Source of the DNA: Cohnella hashimotonis
GTDB lineage: Bacteria; Bacillota; Bacilli; Paenibacillales; Paenibacillaceae
Direction: 5' to 3'
Length of the DNA: 64,000 bases
Assembly: GCF_030014955.1 (NCBI RefSeq)
Contig: NZ_JAGRPV010000002.1
Span: forward strand, 186,001 to 250,000
Shown: in pieces, positions 35,025 to 44,198 of the stretch
How positions within the stretch are numbered: the stretch's first letter is position 1
How the letters are laid out: every line of letters begins with the position of its first letter
The notes under the pieces: generated by a model
Database searches by the model: none
Told to the model about the DNA's origin: nothing
The model's input: the letters and a program-made list of their open reading frames with translations, nothing else
Program-made: the position numbers and the translations under genes

Positions 35025-37778
35025 AAGAAAAGTTTGTCTCTTCTCATAGCACTCGCTATGGTATTCGGCATGTTTGCCTCTATGGCATCTGCCGCTACAA
35101 CTGAACTGACCACTGCGCAAAAGTATCAGTGGTTCGTTGATCAAGGTGTTTTGAAGGGTGATCCAAGCGGCAATCCGCGTCTGGACTCCACGCTGACTCG
35201 CGCTGAGTTCGCAACGATCGTTGCAAGCGTTGGCGGTCTGAAGCTGGTCAACACGACGTCTTCTTTCTCTGACGTCAAGGCTAAAGACTGGTACTTCACG
35301 GCTATCCAATCCGCTTCCGACGCTGGTCTGGTTAACGGTATCGGCGCTGGCAAGTTTGGTCCTAAGCTGAACGTAACTGTTGAGCAAGTGATCAAGGTTG
35401 CTGTTACCCTCGCTGGCATCAAGCCGGTTGACGGCGCTGTTGTTGCTGGTTCGTCCGCATGGGCTGGCCCGTACATCCAAGCTGCTACCAACGCTGGCCT
35501 GGCTGTTCCTTCGAACTACAAGGCTAACGCTACGCGTGGCCAAACGATCGACGTTGCTTACATCGTAACGCAACTCAAGGCCCGTCCGGTTCTTGATGGC
35601 GTAACGGTTACGGTTAACGCTGACGACACGATCACTGTAGCTGGTAAGGTTGTCGGCACGGCTGACAGCGTTAAGGTTGCTCAAGGTACGGCTACTGCAG
35701 TAGCTGCTACGCTGAAGGACGACAAGACCTTCACGTACACGACTGCTAAGCAAGTTGCTGGTACTTACAAGTTCACTGTCGTTGCATACGACGGCGACAA
35801 GGCTTCCGCTGCAGTTGAGAAGGAAGTTACGATCGGCGGTTTCGCAGTTTCTTCCGTTGCAGTACTGAACGGCAAGCAAATCGCAGTTACCTTCAACAAG
35901 GCTGTTCAAGAAGGTACGTCCGTTGGTGGCGTTTCTTATTCGCTCAACACTGCTAACTCGTACTTTGTTCTGAGCGGTGCTGGCAACCCTAAATCTGTTT
36001 CCCTTAACTCTGACAAGACGGTTGCTACGCTGACATTCGCTAACTTCGTTAACCTGCTTGGTTCTTACCAACAGTTTGAAGTGAAGTCTGGTCTTAAGTC
36101 CGCTTCCGGTCAAGCCGTAACTGCATACAAGCAAGCTGTTCAACTGACGGATTCCGCTGCTCCGACTGTAACTGAAGTTACATGGCTGGGTACGGTTCCT
36201 ACCATCAAGTTCAGCGAGCCGGTTAAGGCTGCTAGCTTGGTTAACACAGTTTCCATCAATGGCTCTGTTATCAATCTGAACGGTTCCGGTATTGGCTACA
36301 AAAACAATGCCGACGCTGATGGCGATGTTACTTCGATCGACATCACGGGTCTGAGCAAGAACACGAGCTATACGCTGAACATCGTTGGCGCTCAAGATCT
36401 TGCCGGCACGAAGTTCGAGTACAGCACCACGCTGCAAGTTCCTAACGACACGACTCCTCCTACTGTAGTTTCCGCTACGATTAACGGTACGATTTTGACC
36501 GTTAAGTACAGCGAGCCGCTTGGCAAGACTACGGCAGGCGTTGTATACGGTGGTGTTGCTAGCGCTTCTGGCAAGGCTGATGTTGTTGGTGGTAACTACG
36601 ATTCCAGCGCATCCACAGTTACGTTCGATCTGAACGGCTGGCTGAACGGCGCTAACTTCCTGAACTCTTCCGTAACGATCAGCGGCTATAAGGATGCCGT
36701 AGGCAACACTGGCGCTGACTACACGACGAGCGTTACGATTACAAAGGATACGACTGCTCCTGTACTGCAAACGACGTTTGTCGATGGCAATAAAGTTGTT
36801 TTCAAATTCGACGAAGAAGTTAAAGTAGCAGGCACTCCTGTCCTCAATGCGAGCTTCACGGACACGAATGGCGTTAAGTATGCCGCTGGTCCTTTGGCGG
36901 GCGCATGGTCTGTTGGTTATGATGCCAACAACAACAACAACGGTATTCCGAGTGCTAGCGAAGGCGAAAATAACTATCTCGTCTTCAACAAGAGTGGCTC
37001 GTCGTTCGTTGCTGGTACTTATACCTTTACGGTCAAGTACGCGTCTTCTGCCTACATCTATGATGCTTCCGCAAATGCTAACAAAATCGCGAGTGACCTG
37101 TCGAGCGCTACTGTAACGGTTTCCTCTGGATCCACTGCAAGCGGCAAACTTCGTGTAGCAATTTCTGCTCCGAAGGCTGGTCAACTGAGGTTTGAATTTG
37201 GTTACAATGATGGTACTGCAGGCAATCCTACGCTCGCATTAGGTACTCCGGATATTTCGAAGTTCCTGATCAACGGCGTTGCACTGCCGACTGGCACGAG
37301 CATCAGCTTTGTTGAAAATCGTTATACGATCGTTGCCGATCTGCCTGCCAACTCTATCACGAGCAGCGGTTACCGTACGGTTTCCGTAAGCAACATCACT
37401 GATGAAGCTGGCAACACACTGTCGACTGCTTCTGGCGACATCTCTAACGGCAATGTTTATATTGCTGAGAATGTTAAGCCTACTGCTTCTAATATCGCTG
37501 TAGTTAGCGATAAGGTTTTGACTGTTTCGCTGAGCGAGTCTGTCAATACTGCTACTGCTAATGCTGCTAACATCACTGGCGTTGAAGTTTATATCAACGG
37601 CAGCACGACTAAGGTGGCGAATCTGACTGTAACTGCTTCGGGTACGACCCTGAGAATTGAAGCATTGAGTGACAACAATGTCTTTGCTGCTTCGCAAACG
37701 ATCGCTGTTAAGTTTGCAAATGCGCAAATCTATGATGTTAACGGCAACCAAATCGCTGACGTAACGCTCAACAAGTAA
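35022..37778 (+). CDS. S-layer protein with three N-terminal SLH domains
   Basis: 918 residues from ATG 35022: a 24-residue signal peptide ending 'SMASA-ATT', three SLH domains (about 28-190) and Ig-like beta domains ('DTTPPTVVSA', 'DTTAPVLQT', 'FSEPVKAASL' patterns) to the end. The SLH binding motifs read TRAE, TVEQ and TRGQ, close to the TRAE/TVEE/TRAQ of Paenibacillus alvei SpaA as I recall it. Codon choice is strongly restricted and unlike its neighbours, as expected for a very abundant protein. It should form the surface lattice and be the acceptor for the glycan made by the genes that follow. An upstream in-frame ATG (34950) may give a longer signal peptide. A textbook terminator follows. 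Confidence 0.95.
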   Translation: MKKSLSLLIALAMVFGMFASMASAATTELTTAQKYQWFVDQGVLKGDPSGNPRLDSTLTRAEFATIVASVGGLKLVNTTSSFSDVKAKDWYFTAIQSASDAGLVNGIGAGKFGPKLNVTVEQVIKVAVTLAGIKPVDGAVVAGSSAWAGPYIQAATNAGLAVPSNYKANATRGQTIDVAYIVTQLKARPVLDGVTVTVNADDTITVAGKVVGTADSVKVAQGTATAVAATLKDDKTFTYTTAKQVAGTYKFTVVAYDGDKASAAVEKEVTIGGFAVSSVAVLNGKQIAVTFNKAVQEGTSVGGVSYSLNTANSYFVLSGAGNPKSVSLNSDKTVATLTFANFVNLLGSYQQFEVKSGLKSASGQAVTAYKQAVQLTDSAAPTVTEVTWLGTVPTIKFSEPVKAASLVNTVSINGSVINLNGSGIGYKNNADADGDVTSIDITGLSKNTSYTLNIVGAQDLAGTKFEYSTTLQVPNDTTPPTVVSATINGTILTVKYSEPLGKTTAGVVYGGVASASGKADVVGGNYDSSASTVTFDLNGWLNGANFLNSSVTISGYKDAVGNTGADYTTSVTITKDTTAPVLQTTFVDGNKVVFKFDEEVKVAGTPVLNASFTDTNGVKYAAGPLAGAWSVGYDANNNNNGIPSASEGENNYLVFNKSGSSFVAGTYTFTVKYASSAYIYDASANANKIASDLSSATVTVSSGSTASGKLRVAISAPKAGQLRFEFGYNDGTAGNPTLALGTPDISKFLINGVALPTGTSISFVENRYTIVADLPANSITSSGYRTVSVSNITDEAGNTLSTASGDISNGNVYIAENVKPTASNIAVVSDKVLTVSLSESVNTATANAANITGVEVYINGSTTKVANLTVTASGTTLRIEALSDNNVFAASQTIAVKFANAQIYDVNGNQIADVTLNK

Positions 37779-37792
37779 TCTCTCTTCACCTA

Positions 37793-37827
37793 AAGAAGAG
37801 CAAGCCTTCGGGCTTGCTCTTTTTTTC
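37793..37827 (+). terminator. Strong terminator after the S-layer gene
   Basis: Perfect 10-bp stem AGAGCAAGCC/GGCTTGCTCT with a TTCG tetraloop and seven T. Confidence 0.97.
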
Positions 37828-37883
37828 TTTTGTCACAACTTTTTGCCCAGATCCGTCGTCTATAGTAGTAGGGTAAGATGCGG

Positions 37884-37915
37884 TTCACGTAATATTCATG
37901 TGTGCAAGCTATAAT
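37884..37915 (+). promoter_or_regulatory. Possible promoter for the secreted repeat protein
   Basis: Perfect TATAAT at 37910-37915; the best -35, TTCACG at 37884-37889, is 20 bases away, so the element may need help. Confidence 0.35.
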
Positions 37916-37946
37916 AAAAGCAATAGAGTTTAGGGAGGATCGCCGG

Positions 37947-40097
37947 ATGAACAGATCTAGTAAAAAGTTTAAAGTGCTAATTGGACTAACCGCAGCCATG
38001 TGGGCTATAGCGCCAGTTTCGGCTTATGCTGCAACTACGACAGCAGCGGCTGCGCCTAAAATAACGGCCGTATCGCAAGTCGTTAAACCTATTTACTTAA
38101 GTAGTACCAGCTATATTAATTTGGTTGATGTTGGCCTGACCCCAGTGGATGGTGGACAGATTGCTGCATTTACTTTGAGTATTTATAACGGCAGTTCCAC
38201 TTCTCTGGATCTCTCGAACTATTGGTTCAGGTTAGCCAACTTGTCGGGCAGTACTTATTCCATTAAGACGTCGGCAGCAGATGCAAAGCTCACCAGAGTG
38301 GCTCCAAACTCTAAAAGCATGATTACGTTGTATGCTACCGTAGGTGAGTCGACGAAGTTATCGGACCTGGTTTTTAGAGTCGTTAAGTTTAACTTCAGTG
38401 TGGCCGGTTATGAGCAAGGCGTTGGTAAGTTCACGTTCCCTAAAAATTTTAATAACGTCGTAGCTGCTGGTTCGTACAAGTCTTTGTATTTTTCTACGAC
38501 GACATTGAACTCGAAGGTAACTTCTTCTACGATCGCAGCATCAGGCGACGATGAGCAGCTCATTACGGTCAAATATGTATATAACAATATCGGGAAGAAA
38601 GCCGTTACGCTTAGTAAGTACAAGTATTATCTTGTGACTGCCAGCGGCATTATGTACGAAGCTACACCTTCGATTACAGACGATCTCTCGATACAACCGC
38701 TAACGCGCAAAGAACTCAGTATCACGGCGACTGTTCCTAATGCATTGGCTAAGACGGGCTGGAAACTCATGATTTTAAAAGATAGTGGTGGAGAAACGGC
38801 TGTTACGCTTCCAGTCGGTACTTATAATCTTTATTTCAGCAAGGGCACGCCGACTACTTCTACATCAACCGATAACTTCACTTATACAAATACGGAGGGC
38901 ACGTATCAATATAAGCTGACATCGTTGATTAGGGAGCCTTGGAACAGTCAAGATGTACTGTCAGCTAGAATTCGACTTACCAACAAGTCTAAAACAGCTG
39001 TATCCATTCCGGCACTTTCCGGCTATTTTTACTTGGATGAAAAGACGAAGCTTGAATTTAAAACCATTGCAGTGAACAATCAATTTGGTTTAAATGCAGG
39101 CAGCTATGTAGACCTGGACGTATACGCAAAGCTCCCATCTAATTTTAACTTTACTAAGGCTCAGTTAGTCCTGAACAATAAGGTCGATGATAAGACGACG
39201 ACCAAGCTTGGAGAATTGACGGGCACGTCTTACTTGGCCCAAATTCCATCGTATGCCGTTGATAAGATTATGAACATTGATCGTGAAGGCAGCAAGATGA
39301 CAGCTCAATTAAACAATGTAAATGTGTACAATACGGTTACAAGTAAAGTTTTCTCGGTGCAAATGACACTGACAAGTTCGGAAAAGCGCACCATCGATCC
39401 GGTAAGGTTGGTAGGTTTATTCAGGAGCGATAACGGGGATATCTTCCCGGCTACTGCAACGATGGCTGAAGGTCAAGTTAATGCTTCGAACAAAGCCCTG
39501 CTTACGTTTACTGCCACTGTGCCGCAAAACTACGACACAAACAACTTAAAGTTGATCGTAGGCGAAGGCGTTTCAGATACCAAGTATACAGATGCTAAAA
39601 CGGCTGCTGAAGGCTTCATTAACGCAGTCTCCTACGGCCTTCCGCAGGAGCAGAGACTATACAGTACGTTTAAGGACATCAGCTTGCTGCCATACAAGTT
39701 CACGATTAATAAGTTCTTCCCGACGCTGCTTGGGGATGATATTCAATTGACGCTAGATTATAATCTGGACAAGGATACCTCTTACGATATTTACTCGACG
39801 GATCGTAAGCTTGTCTTAGAGGTAGTAGGCGTTAACTCGGATGGAAAAGAAACGAATTATCTGTCGCAAGACGTAACGATCGAAGGCGACGCAGCGGCTA
39901 CGACGCTTAAAGCAGGTACGAATCAAGAGCTCATTATTAAAAAAGCGAATCCGAATAATGGATATGATGCTACACTCAAGTATAAGCTCCGTCTCTACGA
40001 AATGGTTCAAGGTGCTAAAAAGCTGGTTGCGGAACGCGCAATCGAATTTTGGTTCTATACGAACGATTGGACAGCCGATACGAATTCAAATGGATAA
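37947..40097 (+). CDS. Secreted four-repeat beta-sandwich protein of unknown function
   Basis: 716 residues from ATG 37947, which has GGAGG 8 bases upstream; the in-frame 37902 start lacks a ribosome site. Signal peptide ends near 'SAYAATT'. The mature part has at least four related units of about 120-130 residues. Each starts with a strand and a 'N-x-S/G-x-x-x-V/L-x-L-S' turn, followed by 'Y-x-Y/F-x-L' and, about 40 residues later, 'A-T/K-V/L-P' plus a 'L-x-L-I/V' strand. The pattern resembles DUF4352-type sandwiches of exported proteins. No SLH, LPXTG, lipobox or catalytic motif. It lies between the S-layer gene and the glycan locus with its own terminator; a surface or S-layer-associated role is inferred from position only. 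Confidence 0.8.
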   Translation: MNRSSKKFKVLIGLTAAMWAIAPVSAYAATTTAAAAPKITAVSQVVKPIYLSSTSYINLVDVGLTPVDGGQIAAFTLSIYNGSSTSLDLSNYWFRLANLSGSTYSIKTSAADAKLTRVAPNSKSMITLYATVGESTKLSDLVFRVVKFNFSVAGYEQGVGKFTFPKNFNNVVAAGSYKSLYFSTTTLNSKVTSSTIAASGDDEQLITVKYVYNNIGKKAVTLSKYKYYLVTASGIMYEATPSITDDLSIQPLTRKELSITATVPNALAKTGWKLMILKDSGGETAVTLPVGTYNLYFSKGTPTTSTSTDNFTYTNTEGTYQYKLTSLIREPWNSQDVLSARIRLTNKSKTAVSIPALSGYFYLDEKTKLEFKTIAVNNQFGLNAGSYVDLDVYAKLPSNFNFTKAQLVLNNKVDDKTTTKLGELTGTSYLAQIPSYAVDKIMNIDREGSKMTAQLNNVNVYNTVTSKVFSVQMTLTSSEKRTIDPVRLVGLFRSDNGDIFPATATMAEGQVNASNKALLTFTATVPQNYDTNNLKLIVGEGVSDTKYTDAKTAAEGFINAVSYGLPQEQRLYSTFKDISLLPYKFTINKFFPTLLGDDIQLTLDYNLDKDTSYDIYSTDRKLVLEVVGVNSDGKETNYLSQDVTIEGDAAATTLKAGTNQELIIKKANPNNGYDATLKYKLRLYEMVQGAKKLVAERAIEFWFYTNDWTADTNSNG

Positions 40098-40113
40098 TAG
40101 CTTTGTGCCAATG

Positions 40114-40148
40114 AACTGCCGGTATTTATCCTATACCGGCAGTTTTTT
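40114..40148 (+). terminator. Rho-independent terminator
   Basis: Perfect 12-bp stem AACTGCCGGTAT/ATACCGGCAGTT followed by TTTT. It separates the secreted repeat protein from the glycan locus. Confidence 0.95.
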
Positions 40149-40193
40149 ATTCACAGAACTGGAAAATACATTCGTCCCGCGTGTCGGAAATTG

Positions 40194-40202
40194 TGTTAAA
40201 AT
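40194..40202 (+). promoter_or_regulatory. Extended -10 promoter of the glycan locus
   Basis: TGtTAAAAT at 40194-40202 is an extended -10; the -35 is poor (TTCGTC 20 bases upstream). The first gene starts at 40221. Confidence 0.45.
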
Positions 40203-40220
40203 AGAGGTATCTATACCCGA

Positions 40221-41747
40221 ATGATGGTGAAAAGGATGGAAGCAAAGCGGATAGCAACCACCAAGAGCATCACACAGAGTCGTATCAAGGCGGTAGGGAA
40301 TGCTTCCAGTAAGCGAATTAAGCTTGATAAACTCAAGAGATGGATACAGATTTCCTTCCTAACTGGCGAATACGGCATATATATTTTAACGTTCTACTTA
40401 CTCATGTATGTAAAAGTAATTCCAGACTATCCGGCAGTCCATACGATGAATCCCATCCATTGGATCCGCGAAGTCTATGTGTTCGACAAGTATTTGCTAT
40501 TTTTAGGCATGATTCTGCTTATTCATGGATTTATTCGAGCGCAAGGCGTCCTCTTTTCTGGAAAAAGAGAGCGTGGGCTTACCGAAGAATTACTGTTCTC
40601 TGCTAAGGCAACAAGTTATGCGTTTCTCATGTCGATCGGTATCACATTTCTATTGAAAACGACGTTTATCTACTCCCGAGTGACGCTAGTAACGTTCGCG
40701 ATTCTGATGCTTGTGGAAGCTATCATTTGGCGAGCTACACATAAATATATGAATCAAGCTTTAAACGCAAAGGGGTATCTGCAAGATCGCGTTCTGATCA
40801 TAGGCGCAGGCAAAGTCGGAAATGAACTGCAGAGAATGCTGGAGCAGGAAAGAAGCCAAAAATTCCAGATCGTCGGCTACTTGGACGATTATAAAATTGG
40901 TTCTGAAGTAATCGGCAAGACGGCAGAGTTGGAAGCGGTATTGCAAAATCAACATATCGATATTGTGTATATAACGATACCTTCCGAACGCACCGTTATC
41001 GATTCGATCTTGCACACCATTTACAAGTACAATGTCGATATCCGGATTATACCGGAAATGTTCGATCGAATGTCAACCGTTTTCGCCTTTCATACGGAGG
41101 CCAGTCAACCGTACATGGAAGTCGTGAAAACACCATTGAGGGGTATGAATATTGTATTAAAGCGACTATTCGATATGATGATCAGCGCCATTCTACTTAT
41201 TCTATTATCCCCCGTGTTCTTCATATTGGGTTTGTGGATCAAACTGGACTCAAACGGTCCCATATTCTTCAAGCAGGTAAGAGTCGGTAAAAACGGCGTA
41301 CCGTTCTCCATGATGAAATTTAGATCCATGTGCATAAATGCTGAGCTTCAAAGAGAGAACCTGGCCAAATCAAATGAAGTTAGCGGAGGTCCAGCCTTTA
41401 AAGTGAAAGAGGATCCGCGAGTTACGCGCTCCGGTCGATGGCTGCGCAAATACTCATTGGATGAGCTCCCGCAGCTTTGGAACGTGCTGAGAGGGGACAT
41501 GAGCCTGATCGGACCTAGACCACCACTGCCCGACGAGGTTGCCCAGTATACCAATTACCATTGGCGGCGGATGGATGTACTTCCTGGAATGACGGGACTC
41601 TGGCAGGTTAGCGGTAGAAGCGATCTTCGTTTTGAAGAATGGATCGATCTGGACATTCAGTATATCGAGCGTTGGAGCATTGCGCTGGAGATGAAGATAT
41701 TGTTAAAAACGATTCCTGTGGTTATTAAGGGCACAGGCGCGTATTGA
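40221..41747 (+). CDS. Polyprenyl-phosphate sugar-1-phosphate transferase (glycan priming)
   Basis: 508 residues with the WbaP/ExoY layout: about four to five N-terminal membrane helices (40-160), a Rossmann-like domain ('DRVLIIGAGKVGNEL', near 190-205) and the C-terminal bacterial sugar transferase domain (about 313-508). Signature elements: 'KRLFDMMISAILLILLSP' re-entrant helix, 'KFRSM', 'LRKYSLDELPQLWNVL' and 'LIGPRPPLP'. It loads the first sugar-1-phosphate onto the lipid carrier, likely galactose or glucose; P. alvei WsfP and G. stearothermophilus WsaP are functional parallels. Start is uncertain: ATG 40221, 40224 and 40236 are in frame. First gene of the glycan locus; the next gene follows after 12 bases. 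Confidence 0.92.
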   Translation: MMVKRMEAKRIATTKSITQSRIKAVGNASSKRIKLDKLKRWIQISFLTGEYGIYILTFYLLMYVKVIPDYPAVHTMNPIHWIREVYVFDKYLLFLGMILLIHGFIRAQGVLFSGKRERGLTEELLFSAKATSYAFLMSIGITFLLKTTFIYSRVTLVTFAILMLVEAIIWRATHKYMNQALNAKGYLQDRVLIIGAGKVGNELQRMLEQERSQKFQIVGYLDDYKIGSEVIGKTAELEAVLQNQHIDIVYITIPSERTVIDSILHTIYKYNVDIRIIPEMFDRMSTVFAFHTEASQPYMEVVKTPLRGMNIVLKRLFDMMISAILLILLSPVFFILGLWIKLDSNGPIFFKQVRVGKNGVPFSMMKFRSMCINAELQRENLAKSNEVSGGPAFKVKEDPRVTRSGRWLRKYSLDELPQLWNVLRGDMSLIGPRPPLPDEVAQYTNYHWRRMDVLPGMTGLWQVSGRSDLRFEEWIDLDIQYIERWSIALEMKILLKTIPVVIKGTGAY

Positions 41748-41759
41748 TGAGGAGTGGCA

Positions 41760-44183
41760 ATGTTGAAGCGTCAAGAGAAGTCGGGTTTTAGAGAGTGGTT
41801 TGCCTGGGGATGGATCGCATTCATCTTGTTTATCGCGATGTTTAACAACGGTATCTTCCTCGGTTACGGACTTCATAGTCCAAACCAGTATCAGTTCGAG
41901 AGCCCGGCCTTATTGGCTTTGATTGTTTCGGCTTTCATAACAATGTGGCTTATCCTACAGATAAGTAACCGAAACTTTGAATGGACGAGAGCTAATATAG
42001 TAATAAGTGCTTTAGCAATTTTAATCCCTCTTGTATATGTATTGAGCTCTTTTCAAGCTTTTTCCCCGTATATGGCCAAGATCGGAATCCTTATTCATTT
42101 GGCACTGTTTTTGTTTTATGTAGCCGGTACGTTCTGGTCGAGATCCGACCAACTTACAGATCGTTTTCCTCTTGTGTTCCTGATCTTTGGATACTTTCTT
42201 GTCGCCTTCGGGTTTCTAACTATGTTTGGTAACGCATATCTACTAGATTCCTTAACCCCGCAGGACGGCATTCGAATTACCTCCGTGTTTCAATATGCCA
42301 ACGCGTATGCCGTATTGTTGCTTATTATGTGGATCGTCATGCTGCTCGAGATCAACCGTACGCAACGCAAAGGGATTCAAATTCTCCACGGGATAATGCT
42401 CGTGCCGGTGCTGGTTTCCTTTTTGCTGACATTGTCCCGAGGCGCGCTTGTCGTGCTCCCTATAATCGCAATTATTACATTGGCAATGCTCCGCTTAAAA
42501 ATTCAAATCAAGTTAATTCTATACTCGGTTATCGGTATGGGAATATCGCTAATGATCTACTCTAAGTTAGCTGATAGAGGAATCAAAGTCGTCAACGACA
42601 TTCTGGCTGCAAAAGCTGCCGAGCAAAGTTACAAAACGGTTTCCATTTTCTCAGGCGATGCGGTCGGATACTGGGCGATTTTAATCGTTGCATCGTTAGT
42701 CATGGGGGCCATAACCTACGCGATAGAGAGGTACATAGAGCCAAAGCTCCAAGCGAAGATCGGTGCACGAGCGTCGAATCGTTCGGGTATTTGGCTGCCG
42801 ATTGGACTTCTAGTTCTGTTTATTTTAGGTGCTCTTGCTATACTGTCAGATACGATGGTAAGGTTGTTGCCGCCGGTGCTTCGCAATCGGATTGAAGGCG
42901 TAAACTTTGAAACGCATAGCGTTTACGAGCGTCTAAGAATGTATAAGAACGCAATCCAGCTGTGGAAGGACTATCCGATTCTTGGAGGCGGCAGCGGGGC
43001 ATGGGAGGCATCGTACGAGAAGTATCAATCCTATCCATACTTAAGCGCACAAACGCATAGTTTCATTACAAAATTACTCGTCGAAGTCGGTATAGTCGGT
43101 ACAATTGCCATTATCGGTCTTATCCTGTTTTCGTTAATTACCTTTGTCGTGAAGTACAGGAGAATGTCCGAAGCGTATCGCAACAAATACATCTTTTACT
43201 TCGTCGTACCTATTACGATTCTATTGCATGCGTCAATCGATTTTGAAATGAGTTACTTGCTCTATAATATCCTAGTATTCCTCTGTCTTGGCGTGCTCAG
43301 CGGGGCACTGTCACCAGTAAAACAATGGCCGGTGAAACAAGCGAGATGGATCAAACAAGCCAGTTCAGGCGTATTGGCTGTCCTGGGGGTGGCGCTCATC
43401 GTCATCGCTAGCTTAAGATTATACAGCTCTAGTCAAATTGAAAATGCAAACGATGCCTACGCGCAGCAGAAACCTTTCTCGGAGATTGTCGACCCGCTAA
43501 AGAAAGGGCTGAAGATTACGTCGGGGCATCCCGTATTGCTCCAACAATTAACCGTCTGGAACTACCAAGCATACGATCAATCCAAAGACGAGACTTACCT
43601 GCAGGAAGCGGAGAAGTATCTTGCAAAGCTAGTGAAAACTGAACCGTATTATCGCCCAGGCGTGGACTTGAATTTCACGATCCAGATGATTCGCGGCAAA
43701 CAAGATGATGCAATTGACATTATGCAGAAGGCCGTCGTTCAATATCCGTTTGAACAAACCTTCTACGATCAGCTCGAGTCCGCGCTGCTGACCAAGTGGG
43801 AGCAACAGCGCCAAGCGAGCGATACCGAGGGGGCTAAGGCAACGGCCGAGGCGGTTAAGCGATATTTTCAAAAGATCATTGAACAAGAAAACGTCGTACA
43901 ACAATTACCCAAGACAGTCGAGCTTAATCGTGCCTTCGTTATCTCTAACACTGCAAGACTGGCATTTGGCGAAATAGCTTATGATAATGGGGATTATGCA
44001 CAGGCCGCCGAAACTTTAAAACCAGCCGTACAGGAGGATTTGAGTGCGGAGGGCGTCAATCGTAAGGTAGCCAGATACTACTTGGCTGCATTACGAAAGC
44101 TAGGCCAAGACGATCAAGCTTTATATGATAAATTAATCACAGCTGATGAAAACGAAGCAAACCAACTAGAGCAGCTCAAATAG
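41760..44183 (+). CDS. Wzy_C-family membrane protein, candidate S-layer O-oligosaccharyltransferase
   Basis: 807 residues from ATG 41760 (GAGGAG 5 bases upstream; GTG 41754 lies inside that site). About 12-13 membrane helices with the Wzy_C/O-antigen ligase loop near 385-430 ('HSVYERLRMYKNAIQLW', 'GGGSGAWEASY', 'TQTHS'-like 'SAQTHSFI'). A soluble TPR-like helical tail occupies about 560-807. Wzy_C enzymes are polymerases, ligases or protein oligosaccharyltransferases. Because this locus exports finished chains by an ABC transporter, a polymerase is not expected. Transfer of the glycan to the S-layer protein (as proposed for WsfB/WsaB) fits best. This is inference. Confidence 0.85.
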   Translation: MLKRQEKSGFREWFAWGWIAFILFIAMFNNGIFLGYGLHSPNQYQFESPALLALIVSAFITMWLILQISNRNFEWTRANIVISALAILIPLVYVLSSFQAFSPYMAKIGILIHLALFLFYVAGTFWSRSDQLTDRFPLVFLIFGYFLVAFGFLTMFGNAYLLDSLTPQDGIRITSVFQYANAYAVLLLIMWIVMLLEINRTQRKGIQILHGIMLVPVLVSFLLTLSRGALVVLPIIAIITLAMLRLKIQIKLILYSVIGMGISLMIYSKLADRGIKVVNDILAAKAAEQSYKTVSIFSGDAVGYWAILIVASLVMGAITYAIERYIEPKLQAKIGARASNRSGIWLPIGLLVLFILGALAILSDTMVRLLPPVLRNRIEGVNFETHSVYERLRMYKNAIQLWKDYPILGGGSGAWEASYEKYQSYPYLSAQTHSFITKLLVEVGIVGTIAIIGLILFSLITFVVKYRRMSEAYRNKYIFYFVVPITILLHASIDFEMSYLLYNILVFLCLGVLSGALSPVKQWPVKQARWIKQASSGVLAVLGVALIVIASLRLYSSSQIENANDAYAQQKPFSEIVDPLKKGLKITSGHPVLLQQLTVWNYQAYDQSKDETYLQEAEKYLAKLVKTEPYYRPGVDLNFTIQMIRGKQDDAIDIMQKAVVQYPFEQTFYDQLESALLTKWEQQRQASDTEGAKATAEAVKRYFQKIIEQENVVQQLPKTVELNRAFVISNTARLAFGEIAYDNGDYAQAAETLKPAVQEDLSAEGVNRKVARYYLAALRKLGQDDQALYDKLITADENEANQLEQLK

Positions 44184-44198
44184 AAAGGAGGGATAACA

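Noticed and set aside
37790..37999. Minus-strand frame overlapping the S-layer terminator
   Set aside because: It reads through a strong terminator stem and the signal-peptide codons of the next gene; no ribosome site.
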